Assembly (NCBI RefSeq): GCF_030272615.1
Contig: NC_081407.1
Span: 376,009,018 to 376,073,017 of the forward strand
Direction of reading: 5' to 3'
DNA: 64,000 nt
Source: Cryptomeria japonica
Taxonomy: Eukaryota; Streptophyta; Pinopsida; Cupressales; Cupressaceae
A program made the translations under genes and the position numbers. Under the pieces are notes generated by a model. It was not told where the DNA came from. It saw only the letters and a list, made by a program, of their open reading frames with translations, and did not search any database. Below are positions 47,895 to 60,031 of this stretch, one piece after another. Position 1 is the first letter of the stretch, and each line of letters opens with the position of its first letter.

Positions 47895-50086
47895 TTTAAG
47901 GCGTCGTCCGTGAAATTTAGGTTTTTAATTTTTACCTTACTTTCAACTTTATACCCAAAAGTAGGGGTTTTTAAAAATAAAATGGCATGTTTATACTTTT
48001 TACCTTACTTTCAATTTTATATCTGTCAACAACGCCAACAACTTTCATACGCATTGTTAGAGCATGCATATTAACATTTTATATCCAAATAGATGGAAGG
48101 TGATGTCTATGTTGCCCGAGTTTCCTCCATTTCCATGGTTAAAACTATTAAATAAATTTAAATGTAGAAGATTTTATATAATTTTTTAATAATATTTTTT
48201 TTTTAATAATTTATATTTTTCATAAAACATCAAAAGAAAGGCATTCATATAATAGATAGAAGTGACCGTCAAATTTTAGGCTTGATTGAGAGATATCAAG
48301 TGAAGGAGGATTTTTTTTTCGGGACATTTTGATATATTCTAAATATGTATTGTCACCATCCCTAGATATTTAATTGCAGTCACCTTCCAAAATTAAGTTG
48401 TGAGTTTTCAAAGCACTCATGTGGAAAGAGAGCTAATTATTTTGCCAAATCGTGGAAAAAAACATTCGCTCCACACAAACCACTGATCATTGTGGCAAAT
48501 CCAAACGTTTGCTTGGTTGAGATGTGGATAAGAATTAGCCTTGCTTCTTCAGAGATGGTGAAGAAATAACATTATTAGAAACCATGTCATCTTACACATG
48601 ATTTCTGTGGAGAGAAAAGGGGACAAACTTCATCATTCCAGCTAAATACTTTCAATATTGACTTTGCAATAGAGTCCATTTCCTCTAGCGCTATTATTGG
48701 CAGTGATATTCTTACTCTACCATATATTCAACTTGGTAGCAATTTAACTTCCTACCCTACCAGTGATTATTATTATCACACATGCTGTGACTTCTATCAG
48801 ATATAATTTTTTGGTAGCGAAATTGTTGATGGGACTGAGATATTTTCCTTTAAGGCTGCGAATACTTGGAGGAGTGTTTTGATGACCAACAATTCATCAA
48901 AATTGACAAATTTCAATGTTGGTCAATCATCATCGACCACCTCCCACCAGCTGAGTTCGTCCAATTCAAGTGCTTTATTCCATCTTAATAAGCTATTTTT
49001 AAATTTGTCATAGTTGTAATTATCAGTTCACTTGGAATATTGAATATTTGACATTTGAGAATTGTAAAAGTCTATTCTGGGGGGCTATCTATTGAAAATT
49101 CATTCTTTTGTGCTATTGTATATCATGGAAGACTTAAGGATTGAATTGCTTGAAAAGAAAATTAATGAGTTGTGAATAACATTTATGTGTTTTTTTTCAT
49201 CAATTTTATCTCTTCCCAAACATAAGGACAAATATTTTGATTACAAAAAAGAGGATTATGCATTGATTGTCACTCATGCCCTTAGGAACATTAGTTATGA
49301 TCGATTGAAGGTTTTTTCCACTTCAGTTGAGTTTCCTTCCGAGGTTCCTAAATCTTCTTTAGAGTCATTGACTAGGACTTTCACCATTCCTGACTAGCAA
49401 ACTATCATTGTCTTTCCCATTTGGTTGGAGGAAATATTGCATATTCGTCTTTTGGATTTTTTTCCATATTAGTTTTCGCATAGTTCCATCTTGTCACTTT
49501 CTTGTTTGTTTGGGTATGTGGTTGAATGAATTGTGACATCATCATCCTTGATGGACAAAGAGACACAAAAGTAGTTTTCAAAGATATCATCTTCATTCTT
49601 CATGTTTCCATCTTTCTTTGCATATTCAGAATGGGAACCATCCCTGCATATATATATATATATATATGGTTTTGTTTCTTCCTAGGGGGAGACAACTGGA
49701 TTGTAAGCATTGGATCATGTTTTGTCTTTAGACACTTACCATTCTTGTAGGCAATTATTCATTATGGGGGCCCTACATAGTCTCTCACTTTATCTCCTAT
49801 GGGGTGGGTTACTAATTGGATTCTCCTAATGGATGTACTTCTTGGGGGGTATTGATTTGAGACCTCCACATATCTCTCCTCCTTCACTTGTGTATATTCT
49901 CATCTCTTTTTTGGTGAGGAGTTTCGTCCCATGACGTTTTCTCCTTTTCTTTGTTTGTGAGAGATTAGTTGCATGATTAGTTGTGCATGAGTACCTAACA
50001 TGGACTATTTGTTAGGACTCATATATTGCATTTACATATTAGTCTTACATCATTTACATAATAATTTTTCTCCCTAAGTTGCATTT
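47895..50086. other. Unassigned sequence; possible decayed retroelement body
   Basis: No convincing gene. Short readings such as 49185-49397 show no family motif. An (AT)n run lies at about 49649-49669. Sequence from about 49740 to 50086 is pyrimidine/G-run rich, like the 3' untranslated part of an LTR retrotransposon, which would suit the polypurine tract and LTR that follow. Confidence 0.4.
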
Positions 50087-50554
50087 AAAGGGGGTTATTG
50101 TTGTGAATAATGATATGTCCTAACTAGTTGTTGGTTAACACCTATTCACACATGTTATGTTTACTTAGGATAGCTTAGTTTTCACAAGACACAATCATTT
50201 AATATTATCCATGTTAGTTATCTTAGTGTCATTCTAGATAGAGATGAGTTAGTTTTATTCATTTAATCTTGTTAAAGGGTAGTTGTAGATACTCCTACCT
50301 ACTCTCTCATCTCATTGAGCCACATGGGATTACCTATGCTCTTAATTATCTAGCCTCTTGTCTATATAAGAAGGCTCATTTGTACATTGCATCATATCAA
50401 TTCATAATAATTTGTTGTAGATTAATCTCAAGATTTTCTTTTCAAGCTCATTTGGTGTTCATTACTCAACTACAAAATTCTCTTTTGTGTGGTTGGTTAT
50501 TGCTTGGTTATGAAGCTTAGCTAGCTTCATCATGAGCATCTAATTTTTTCAACA
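50087..50554 (+). mobile_element. Polypurine tract and probable 3' LTR, 456 bp
   Basis: AAAGGGGG at 50087-50094 is followed by TTAT and a TG start at 50099 (TGTTGTGAATAATG). A TATA box CTATATAAG lies at about 50372-50380, and the segment ends TTCAACA at 50554. Order and termini fit a plus-strand 3' LTR. No partner LTR or pol coding region is visible upstream, so the element is truncated or the LTR is orphaned. Confidence 0.5.
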
Positions 50555-51431
50555 ACTGAAGCTTTATTATCATTTCTCTAGAAACCAAACATATTTAGAG
50601 TCTCTTTAGAAAGATTACATGCTTGGAACATACTACTTTGATTCTGATTTTCTTTAGAAAAAATTGCAATTTGTTTATTGAAATCAAATTGGCTTTTTCT
50701 GCAATCATTTGCATAATTATTGGTATTACTGCAGCTCCATCAGTGATTTGCTATTGAAAAAAATTTGATATGTTTCCCTTATTTTAAGAAAGTATATTCG
50801 TGTGTAAAACACAAGAAGTACAGAATGCAACTACTGTTAATAGCTATCATTTATGTTCAAGAGAATATTAGTTCTTTCTGCTTGCCATAAGTACAAATGA
50901 AGAAGAAAAGGGAATTGCATTCTCTCTGTTGAAATAAGTTGTCAACGAACCATGATTATTTTAAATTATTGTAATGGTCGTATGAATACATCTTGCCAGG
51001 AACAAAAATAAATAATGTACCACGAGGGAAGAACGAGCAATAGGATGATCTTAGTTACAACGTACAATAGGATGATCTTAAAATTTTAATCATATTTTAA
51101 AATTTATGAGTTACAACATACACTAGGATGATCTTAGTTATAAATATTTTAAATCATAAGGTTCAAACCAGTTACTACATAGATTTAGAGGACCCTCACC
51201 GTTAACACACGGGCCACCATTAACAAGAAAAAAAAAAATTAATAATAAAATAGAATAGCGAGAGCCAGTAAGATCTGCACTCTCATGACCCCACGAAATA
51301 CTTGTGCCGATGTTTCGTACATGACAATCGTTGTCCATCTCTCTTTTCTACTGAGAAAGATTTGCTATAAATTATAAATACATCCTAGCGAGTTGAGGCC
51401 GCCTTGAACAAGACTTTCATGTTGTGAATCA
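50555..51431. other. AT-rich spacer with short repeats
   Basis: TAGGATGATCTTA occurs three times between about 51040 and 51135, partly within repeated GAGTTACAAC-like sequence. Nothing coding is visible. Bases 51427-51431 (AATCA) are the left flank of the LTR element that follows. Confidence 0.5.
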
Positions 51432-51751
51432 TGTTGGAAGATACTCTCACCTACTCCACTCATATCTTCCGTATGAGTAAAATATCTAAGCATTAAAAAT
51501 AAGTCATGTTTCACACACTTTGTGGGTACTTTAAAAATCAATATTTTATGTAGAATCCTGGAAGTTTCTTCTAGCTACCTTTAGCCTCCAGAAAAATCTA
51601 AAGACCTCAATAAAAAGAGGCATTTGTAATTAGTTCAGTGATGAATGAAAATATGGATTGAAAAATAAAAAAATTGTCTTTCTTGTGGTCTGGTTTGTTT
51701 TTCTGTTCGCTCTATTTTTTTTTGTTGTTTCTGGTGTACCCTGTTCCTACA
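51432..51751 (+). repeat. 5' LTR of the outer element (320 bp)
   Basis: TG...CA termini (TGTTGGAAGATACT to CTGTTCCTACA). The counterpart is 60938-63331 once its inserted solo LTR is removed. The sequence AATAAAAAGAGGCATTTG and a T-rich 3' part are shared by both. Confidence 0.85.
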
Positions 51752-51753
51752 TC

Positions 51754-51765
51754 TGGTATCAGAGC
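51754..51765 (+). other. Primer-binding site, initiator tRNA-Met
   Basis: TGGTATCAGAGC lies two bases after the LTR end and is the perfect copia-type complement of the 3' end of initiator tRNA-Met. Confidence 0.9.
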
Positions 51766-51830
51766 TAATGGTGAAAATCTCGAGTCAAGTATCTCAGAGT
51801 TAATACTGCAGAAGGTGCATTAAGCTGAAG

Positions 51831-52003
51831 ACATAGAGGATTCTTGTAAGCTGCCTGAAGAACGGACAAGAGATTGTTGGAGTAAAAGAAAAAAAGACAG
51901 CTGACACATAGAGGATTCTTGTAAGCTGCCTGAAGAAGATATTTAGATGTTGTCCAAGAAGAACGGACAAGAGATTGTTGGAGTAAAAGAAAAAGACACA
52001 GCT
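51831..52003 (+). repeat. Internal tandem duplication in the 5' leader
   Basis: ACATAGAGGATTCTTGTAAG ... GACAAGAGATTGTTGGAGTA occurs at about 51831-51903 and again at about 51906-52003. The second copy has about 24 extra bases after CTGCCTGAAGAA. The duplication lies in the leader after the primer-binding site and is not obviously coding. Confidence 0.85.
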
Positions 52004-52560
52004 GAGAATTTGCCAAAGAAAAGCCATCCAAGATAGAAGAGGAAGTGTAGCGGCTAAGTTGTTGATTAAAGGATAAAGACAGTTGATGGAAATCAAATCA
52101 TATTTTTGTAACAAGGTAGCTGGTTGTTGAATCAAGCAAGGAAATACAGCCAACGATAAGCAAAAGAACATTGTGAGGATTGAGAAGACAATTCGACAGA
52201 AGCAGAAACGCAGAGTTTTGGGCACCTGAAGCTGCAAATAAGGGAGATCGATTACTGATGTCAGCAAAAATCAAAGCCCACTAGAAAAGTGAGAGTTGCA
52301 GTCATTATGCTTCGAAAGAAAAGTCAGCCAACAATGAATCAGCGCAGCAGTTGTGAAAGTCAAAGTGAAAAGGAAACGATAGAATAAGAAAAGCCTCAAG
52401 CCTCAAAGAATTTGGAAAACAAATTTGAGGTATGTTTCAATTTTGGGAAATGACTATAGGGGAGAGAATTTGTAAAAGAGTTCACATCTATTTGCAAATT
52501 TCTATTTGTTGTTGTCAAGTGTATCAAGAGATCTAATGTCTGAAGAAAGGCTGCTTGTTT
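52004..52560 (+). other. Outer-element leader, no recognisable coding
   Basis: A-rich sequence between the leader duplication and the inner copia insertion. Plus-strand readings are short and without motif. The minus-strand reading 51800-52267 is a chance shadow. Confidence 0.5.
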
Positions 52561-53876
52561 TTTAGGAGTACAATAAGCACTCAGAAGGGGTGTGAATCAG
52601 TGCTTATGAAAAATAAAATTCAAAAGAATTTAAATGCAAATTACTTTAATGACAATCTATCAATACAAACTGTAAAGCACACACACAGATTGAGAACACA
52701 AAGTTGTCCTGAGTGGAAACCCTCTGGGTAAAAAACCACTCGCTAAATGCCTCACTGGCTTAAACAATATTCTCAAAGTAGTTCCAATACATGCAAAGAT
52801 TTAGCTCTGTTTCATTTGATAACTTCTTCTAAAGTTATAAGAGATTGAAGCAACTGATCTAAAAATCCCAAATATAGCAAGGAAGATTATACATCATAAT
52901 ATTATGTAGAGAACAACAAAAAATTGTTCACATACACAATATCATTATGCACAAACTTTATACAAATGTGTTACAGCCAACTGAGTAAAAGATATGCTCA
53001 TATAAATATAACTTTTTTTCTTCTAATCCAGACGAAAGCCTCTTCATGATTAAATAGGTTTCATTGAAGAAGACACATTCTTTTGTTTCCTGCATCAACT
53101 GTATTCAAGCAACCGAAATCATATAAGAATAGAAAACTGTCATTCTTTTCTCAAACACAAAGTTGTAGTAACAAACTAAAAAGAAAGTCCCCTAAAACTG
53201 CCGTATACACAAAACCATTTATCTTTATTTTACTTTACATCAAATGGTCAATGACTAAATGCAAGAACCCAAAAATCAAATTTACAACGAATGTCAACTG
53301 GGTTTTTTTTTTTAATAACAAATGATAAAAATACTGAAAACGATTGAATCATTCCTTAATCACTTGAGTTTTTTTCTTAGACAATTTATGATAAGAACCA
53401 TCAAATAACAGAAGAAGAAGGAATAGATAGACTTGAAGATTTGAAAGAAAGATGTCAAAAATCCATGCCATCAAACTGAGATTAACTGCCATTAAATCTG
53501 CACAGGTAAACCATTGCAACTGCCTCTATTTTTCATGCAGATGAAACCCCAAATGTGAAGACCAAGCACTAAAAGAATGAATGAAATATGAGCGCTTTAG
53601 CAAATATGCATTGTTATATTCAAGAAGCCCTAAAACCACTGACAGATATAATATAATGCAAAGTATTTGTCATGTAATAGTTTCACCATGGGGACAGCCA
53701 AATGACACAACTTGATGCCTAGAGAACATCATAAGGCCAAGTTACTTTTTAAACATCAATGTGAGCATATAAGTCATATTAAGTGACTTAACAACATGTT
53801 ATCTATCACTTTAAGCATATAGTCACCACAACACACTTTTGACATGAATGCCAACAAAAGGCCACAGAGAGGAACA
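52561..53876 (-). repeat. 3' LTR of the copia element (1316 bp)
   Basis: Collinear with 57943-59379 over its length: both contain GTTGTCCTGAGTGGAAACCC, CTCGCTAAATGCCTCACTGG, and the same end at GAGGAACA. The outer TG has drifted to TT. It lacks about 80 bp present in the other LTR. Confidence 0.88.
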
Positions 53877-53890
53877 AACTCCCCCTGTGG
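53877..53890 (-). other. Polypurine tract of the copia element
   Basis: Minus strand CCACAGGGGGAGTT immediately abuts the 3' LTR. A second similar purine run (GGAGCAAGGGGGAGTTTT) lies at about 54350-54368, at the end of the coding region. Confidence 0.75.
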
Positions 53891-54039
53891 CATTGGTGTC
53901 AAAATGAGAAAATTCCAAACTATCATCCTTGCATAAAACTATCTATCAAAATACTTTAACTATCATTCACTGTCATGACTATCGGTCAAAATACTGTAAC
54001 TGTCATTGATCCCTACTCAAAAACTATCTCAAGTATTTA

Positions 54040-54165
54040 AAAACTGTCACAAGTGTTCTCAAGTGTTTAATAACTGTCACAATTGTTTACTAAGTTTAAA
54101 AATTGTCACAAGTGTTCTCAAGTGTTTAATAACTGTCACAAGCATTTACTGAGTTTACTCCTCTG
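54040..54165 (-). repeat. Two-copy tandem repeat, about 60 bp, in the 3' untranslated part
   Basis: TGTCACAAGTGTTCTCAAGT followed by GTTTAATAACTGTCACAA occurs at about 54046-54083 and again at about 54106-54140. It lies between the end of pol and the polypurine tract. Confidence 0.8.
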
Positions 54166-54343
54166 CTCTTCTCTATTCTCCCCCTTTTGAAAGCAATGCC
54201 AAAGGAGAAGGAAAGAAAGCAAATGCTCACAAATACAAATGGTGCATAAGAATATCACAAATACAAGAATGCAACATAAGTATATGAGCAATGTATGTGA
54301 GAGATCCAGAAATGCCACAAAATGCCATGGGAAAAAATAGTCA

Positions 54344-57300
54344 TCATAAAAAAACTCCCCCTTGCTCCATGAAGGAGACATCACGGTTATTGAAGAAAGA
54401 TGAGAGGAAAAATACCAAGTTTTCCCTGAGAAATTCAAAAGTGGCTTTTGGTAAATCTTTGGTAAATATGTCAGCCACCTGATTAGTTGAGGACACATAC
54501 TGTAAAGTCACATCCGTGGCAAAAACCCTTTCACAAAGAAAATGATATTGTATGTCAATATACTTAGTTCAAGAATGTTGAACAGGATTTTTGGAAATAT
54601 CTATAGCACTAGAATTGTCATAGAAAATGGATACTGGTTTAAGCACATCAATATAGACATCTTGTAATGTTTGAATCATCCAGAGTACATGAGTACAACA
54701 AGTTGTTGCAGCAATGTAAACTGAATTTTGTTTCTTACTGTTCCAAGCAACTAATCTTCCGCCAAGAAAGAATGCACCCCCAAAAGTTCTTTTTCTGTCA
54801 TCAAGACAACCAGCCCAGTCAGCATCAGTATAGGCTGTTAAGGTAAAATAATTATGGCTTGGATACCACAAACCAAAATCAAGAGTTCCAGAAATATACT
54901 TCATGATTCTTTTAACAACATTTAGATGAGATATTTTAGGTGTTGATTGAAACCTGAAGACTAAACAAATCAAATGCATTATAGCAGGTCTTGTACTTTT
55001 CAATCTAATCAAGGTCCTCATTCATAGCTTTAATCCAAAAACTATCTTTACTAGCATTTGTATAATTTTTTGGCTCAACCTGAGACAATAAACATAAGTA
55101 AACCTGATTATTGGTGTTTGCAGCCTTTCTTCTGGTTATCATTCCAGAAGATGTATCCCCAATTATTTGTTCTTGAGGATGATTTTTAAACAACAACTTT
55201 GTTGATCTAATTGGTGTAAAGGACAGATTTTCAGCATTACCATTTGACTGATCTTGTTCATTATTTTCATCAGTCTTTGTTTCATTTGCTTGTTGATGTT
55301 CATTTTTAGTTTTATGTTCATAGTTAGAAGGAATTTCAACTATGTTTTCATCAGATCTTTTATCAAGAGTATGATCAGTTTCATCAACTTTTACGTTAGC
55401 ACTTTCAATAACTCTTTTTAGCCTTTTATTACAACATTTGTAAGCCTTGCTATGAGTGGAATATCTTAAGAATATACCCTCATCACATCTTGATTCAAAA
55501 CTACTCATGCTATCATTGTCTCTCTTAATATAACATTTACTGCCAAAAATCTTGAAATAACCTAGCTTAGCTGTCCTACCATACCATAGTTCATAGGGAG
55601 TGTATTTGGTATTTACTCTCAATTGAACTCGGTTCAAAATATAGACAATTGTGTCAACTGCCTCTTTCCAGTAGATATTTGAGAGACCTGCATCTTGCAA
55701 CATAGTTCGTGCCATCTCCTTTACAGTCCTATTTTTCCTTTCAACAACACAATTTTGCTGAGGTGTTCTAGAAGCTAAGTATTGCCTTTTTATACCATGT
55801 TCTTCACAATACTCAATACATTCAATAAATTCTTGCAAAGTATATTCTCCCCCTTTGTCTGACCTAAGACATTTTATAGTTAAATCTGATTCATTTTCAA
55901 CCATTTTTTTAAACACTTTGAACCTACTAAAAGCTTATGCCTTGTGTTTCTGAAATGTCACCCAAGTCATCCTTGTGTAGTCATCTATAAACAACATAAA
56001 ATATTTTTCATTGTTCAAATATTTTGTCCTTGTAGCTCCACATAAATCAGTATGAATTAATTGCAAAGGTTTGGTAGATGAATATTCCTTAGGTTTGTGA
56101 CTCACTCTTGTTTGTTTTCCTTCTTAACACTCTTTGCAAATAATATTGTCTGGTTTTGAAAGGAAAGGCAGCTCTCTGACATTCTGATTTTTACTGATCT
56201 TAATCAAATTGTCATAATTTATGTGTCCTAACCTTTTATGCCAAAGTTTGACTTCATCAATTTGACTCATAAAACATACATTTGATTCTTTACAGCTAGT
56301 ATGTTCATGAAGATTGTATATGTTTCCACTAGTTCTAAACCCAACTGCAATAGTTTTACCTGATTTCTTTTTGATCTCATAGCCATTAGTATCAAAAATT
56401 ACATTAAATCCATTATCACAGATCTAACTTACACTGAGAAGATTGTGAGCCAGACCTTCTAGATAATATACATCATTCAAAGGAGTATCATTATCCAACA
56501 AAATAGTTTCTTTGCCTATAACAGGAATACAATGATCATTCCCAAACCTGACAGATCCTCCTGAATAGTTTTCAAAAACAACAAACTTACTTTTGTCTCC
56601 ATTCATATGATGTGAACATCCACTGTCCACAACCCAGTGATTCTTTTTGATAGACTGTAAAGCAGTTTGAACAACTAAAGCTTCTATCTTCTTTTTGGGT
56701 TTCCAAATCATTTTGTCTTATCTAGTTGGACAGATTTACAAACTTGTTGAAAAACACCCGAGTTACAAAAGGCTGCAATGTGTCCCATGTTTTTATAGTG
56801 CTAAGAAAGTTGTATAAGCTTTGATTTACAAAATTGGACCTTCTTAATAGCAACATTACTTGAGGATTCTCCTTCAACAACTTGACAAATGCCTTTTCCT
56901 TTGCAATCATTAACATTGTTTGTTGGGATAGAACAATTCCCATTGCTTGCACTTTGTTTCAACTTTTTTTGAAGAAAGACAACCTCTTCTTCTAAAGAAA
57001 GACATTCTTTTTCCTTATCACTCAATTTCCCTTGAGTAACTTCAAGAATCCTTTTATTTTCTTCTAATTGAAGAGTTAAACCAGACATGCACTCATTAAC
57101 ACATTTCTTTAAGGGCATGTTTCAGTTCTCCTTCTAGATCAATTTTTGATTTAGAATGCTCAAAAGGAGTTTCCTCCTGAGTCACATTTGGAGATAAAAT
57201 AACCATAAACAAGGTTTCATCTCCTACAAGAGATTCACCTGAATAGCTATCTTTGACATCTGCATAGAAGCTCTTTTTCTTAAAGAAGGTTTTCTTTTTG

Positions 57301-57889
57301 TTTTGAAATTTTTTTTTCTTTCCTAACTTTCTGTTGTCCCCATCTTCACTAGTTTCTTCTTTCCTAGGACATTGAGCAGCATAGTGGCCAATTTTACCAC
57401 AGTTAAAACATTTGAAAGGCATTTTTCCTCTATATCTACCTGATCCTCTTTTAAGTCTACTAACAAAGACTGTCTCATCATTAGGTTTATCTAACTCTAA
57501 ATCATTATCTTTTTCTTGAGTTTTGAATGTAGTTTCTTTACTAGGTTGAAGGTCTGGAGTTTTGCTTCTTTAACTTTATCATCACCTTCATAAATACTGG
57601 ATAGTTTATCCCATATGGCTTTTGCATTTTTTCAATCCATAACTTTAACTAACACATCATTTGATAGACCACAACATATAGCATTTGATGCCTTAGCATC
57701 ACATTCATAATCCTTTTTCTCATGAGAGGTTTTTGGGGCAGTAGCAGAGGTATAGGTAGTTTCAACTGTAGCCCACACATCATAGCCTAGAGAGGTAATA
57801 TACCTTTGCATTTTAAATTTCCAGAAAGCATAACTAGTACCGTTAAACAAAAGTGCCCTAGTTGTGGTCAAACCTTCTTGATTTGGCAT
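54344..57889 (-). pseudogene. copia gag-pol polyprotein, frameshifted, reverse transcriptase core missing
   Basis: ATG 57889, 38 bp after the primer-binding site, opens gag (LLFNGTSYAFWKFKMQRYI). The knuckle is CFNCGKIGHYAAQC (about 57417). A coiled-coil stretch follows (about 57118-56970), then protease with WVVDSGCSHHM (about 56640). Next come the pre-integrase HHCC region (LWHKRLGHIN, CKEC), integrase with HTDLCG, SDKGGEY and QQNCVVERKNR, and the start of RT (DSFWIKAMNEDLD, about 55010). The text then jumps directly to TRPAIMHLICLVFRFQSTPK, DADWAGCLDDRKR and VADIFTKDLP, the region after RT. The YVDD-containing core is absent. Stop TGA 54344-54346 after MEQGGVFL. At least five frame changes are present. 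Confidence 0.9.
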
Positions 57890-57926
57890 AGAAGTACTCC
57901 TGCCAGGAAATCCCTTAGCAAGGGTT

Positions 57927-57940
57927 TGGCTCTGATACCA
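57927..57940 (-). other. Primer-binding site of the copia element
   Basis: Minus strand TGGTATCAGAGCCA lies two bases inside the LTR; a perfect initiator tRNA-Met complement. Confidence 0.92.
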
Positions 57941-57942
57941 AT

Positions 57943-59379
57943 TGTAGGAGTATAATAAGCACTGAGAGTGGGGGTGAATCAGTTCTTATGAAAAATAAAA
58001 TTCAAAAGAACTTAAATGCAAATTAATTTAATAAGAATCTGTCAATATAAACTAGAAAGCACACACACAGATTGAAAACACAAAGTTGTCCTGAGTGGAA
58101 ACCCTATGGGGTAAAAAACCACTCGCTAAATGCCTCACTGGCTTATTAAAATGCTTTGTTCAAATGTCTTACTGACAATGCTACCTCACTGGTAGTCTTT
58201 TGTAAATGCCTCATTGGCTTAAACAATATTCTCAAAGTAGTTCCAATACATACAGAGATTTAGCTCCATTTCATTTCATAACTTCTTCTAAACTTATAAG
58301 AGTTTGAACCAACTGATCTAAAACTCCCAAATACAACAAGAAAGAGTATACATCATAATATTATGTAGAGAACAACAAAAAATTGTTCACATACACAATA
58401 TCATTATGCACAAACTTTATACAAATGTGTTACAGCCAACTGAGTTAAAGATATGCTCATATAAATATAAATCTTTTTCTTCTAATCTAGACGAAAGCCT
58501 CTTCATGATTAAATAGGTTTCATTGAAGAAGATGCATTATTTTGTTTCCTGCATCAACTATATTCAAGGAACTGATAACTGTAACTATTATCATAGTTAC
58601 CAAATACTACTGCAACTGAAATCATATAAGAACTGAAAATTGTCATTCTTTTCTCAAACATATAGTTGTAGTAACAAACTAAAAAGAACATCCCCCAAAA
58701 CTGACCTATACACAAAACTATTTATCTTTATTTTACTTAACATCAAATGGACAATGACTAAATGCAAGAACCCAAAAATCAAATTTACAACGAATGTCAA
58801 CTGGGTTTTTTTTTTTAAATAACAAATGATAAACATACTTAAAACCACTAAATCATTCCTTAATCACTTTAGTTTTTTTCTTAAACAATTTATGATAAGG
58901 ACCATCAAATAATAGAAGAAGAAGGAATATGTACACCTGAAGATTTGGAAGAAAGATGTCAAAAATCCATGCCATCAAACTGAGATTAACTGCCATTAAA
59001 TCTGCATAGGTAAACTATTGCAACTGCCTCTGTTTTTCATCCAGATGAAACCAAAAATTTGAAGACCAAGCACGAAAAGAATGAATGAAATATGAGCATT
59101 GTAGCAAATATGCATTGTTATATTCAAGAAGCCCTAAAACCACTAATGGATATAATATAATGCAAAGTATTTGTCATGTAATAGTTTCATCGTGGGGAAG
59201 GCCAAAAACACAACTTGGTGCCTAGAGAACATCATAAGGCCAAGTTACTTTTTAAACATCAACGCGAGCATATAAGTCATATTAAGTGACTTAACAACAT
59301 GTTATCTGTCACTTTAAACATATAGTCACCACAACACACTTTTGACACGAATGCCAACAAAATGCCACGAAGAGGAACA
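57943..59379 (-). repeat. 5' LTR of the copia element (1437 bp)
   Basis: TG at 57943 (TGTAGGAGTATAATAAGCAC) to CA at 59379. Compared with the other LTR it has an extra segment near 58147-58225 containing a repeated ATGCCTCATTGGCTT motif, and about 35 extra bases near 58570-58610. Confidence 0.88.
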
Positions 59380-59608
59380 ATTTTTAATGTAATTTTTGAT
59401 TTGGTGTGTTTGGAGAGAATTTTTTTTCTTAAAGTTGTTTGTGGATGAAATTAATATAGCCTCAAAATATCCTAAGTAGATGTTGTTATGGTGTATTTTT
59501 TTTTGTCTTTATTGTTTAAATTGAAGTTGGCCTAAAAGATCAAGAAGTGTGGCAGTTTTCTAGAAAAAATAATCAAGTGTATGAAGGGTAAATTAAAAAT
59601 GTGTCCAA

Positions 59609-59951
59609 ATGGGAAAAGCAGGTAGAGTAAAGAAAGAGAAAACAAATGATTTGGAAGAAGAATTGAAGGAGTGTAAAAATAAAATTTCAGAAATAATATT
59701 TCTTTTAAAAGAGAAACAATTAGAAAAATGTAAGCTTTTAGATGAGAATTGTGAGCTTGAAAAAAACGAACAAAGTAAAAGAGAAAAATGAAAACCTAGA
59801 GAAGTTAAAGTTGTTTGATGATTTAGAAGAGAAATTGAAGAAAGTAGAAGAAGAAAATAGTTTACAAAAGGAGAAAATATCAAAACTAAAACAAGAGAAT
59901 GAATGTTTAAAATTGAAGCCATCTATTTATGAAGTCTCAAGTGGGACATGA
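59609..59951 (+). pseudogene. Coiled-coil segment of the outer element's gag-like ORF
   Basis: ATG 59609 begins MGKAGRVKKEKTNDL. A long Glu/Lys/Leu-rich heptad-like stretch follows (LEEELKECKNKISEII; after one frame change LEEKLKKVEEENSLQKEKI). It ends at TGA 59949-59951. Coiled coils of this kind serve oligomerisation in retroelement gag-like proteins. The segment precedes the G-patch part by about 80 bp and was probably one reading frame. No host homologue is suggested. Confidence 0.6.
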
Positions 59952-60031
59952 GATTTGTCTTTCTCTTTTGATCAAACAATTAATTTGTGTGAAGTTGTTG
60001 TTATTAAAAATGCGAGGTTGAGGGGCAGAGT

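Larger units (their letters stand above)
52561..59379 (-). mobile_element. Ty1/copia retrotransposon inserted in reverse, RT deleted
   Basis: This is a complete minus-strand structure: 5' LTR (57943-59379), primer-binding site (57927-57940), gag-pol (57889-54344), polypurine tract (about 53877-53890), 3' LTR (52561-53876). The integrase-before-RNase H order identifies copia. LTRs over 1.3 kb and a coiled coil between gag knuckle and protease recall the SIRE/Maximus lineage, but this is an inference. No clean 5-bp target-site duplication could be read (flanks TGTTT and ATTTT). Confidence 0.9.

Noticed and set aside
51800..52267. Minus-strand 155-residue ORF with repeated segments
   Set aside because: It arises from the leader duplication of the outer LTR element and has no family resemblance.
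52556..59384. Target-site duplication for the inner copia element
   Set aside because: Flanks TGTTT and ATTTT match at only some positions within a T-run, so no duplication can be claimed.
59593..59922. Minus-strand Leu/Ser/Phe-rich 109-residue ORF
   Set aside because: It is the complement of the Lys/Glu-rich coiled-coil coding region on the plus strand.
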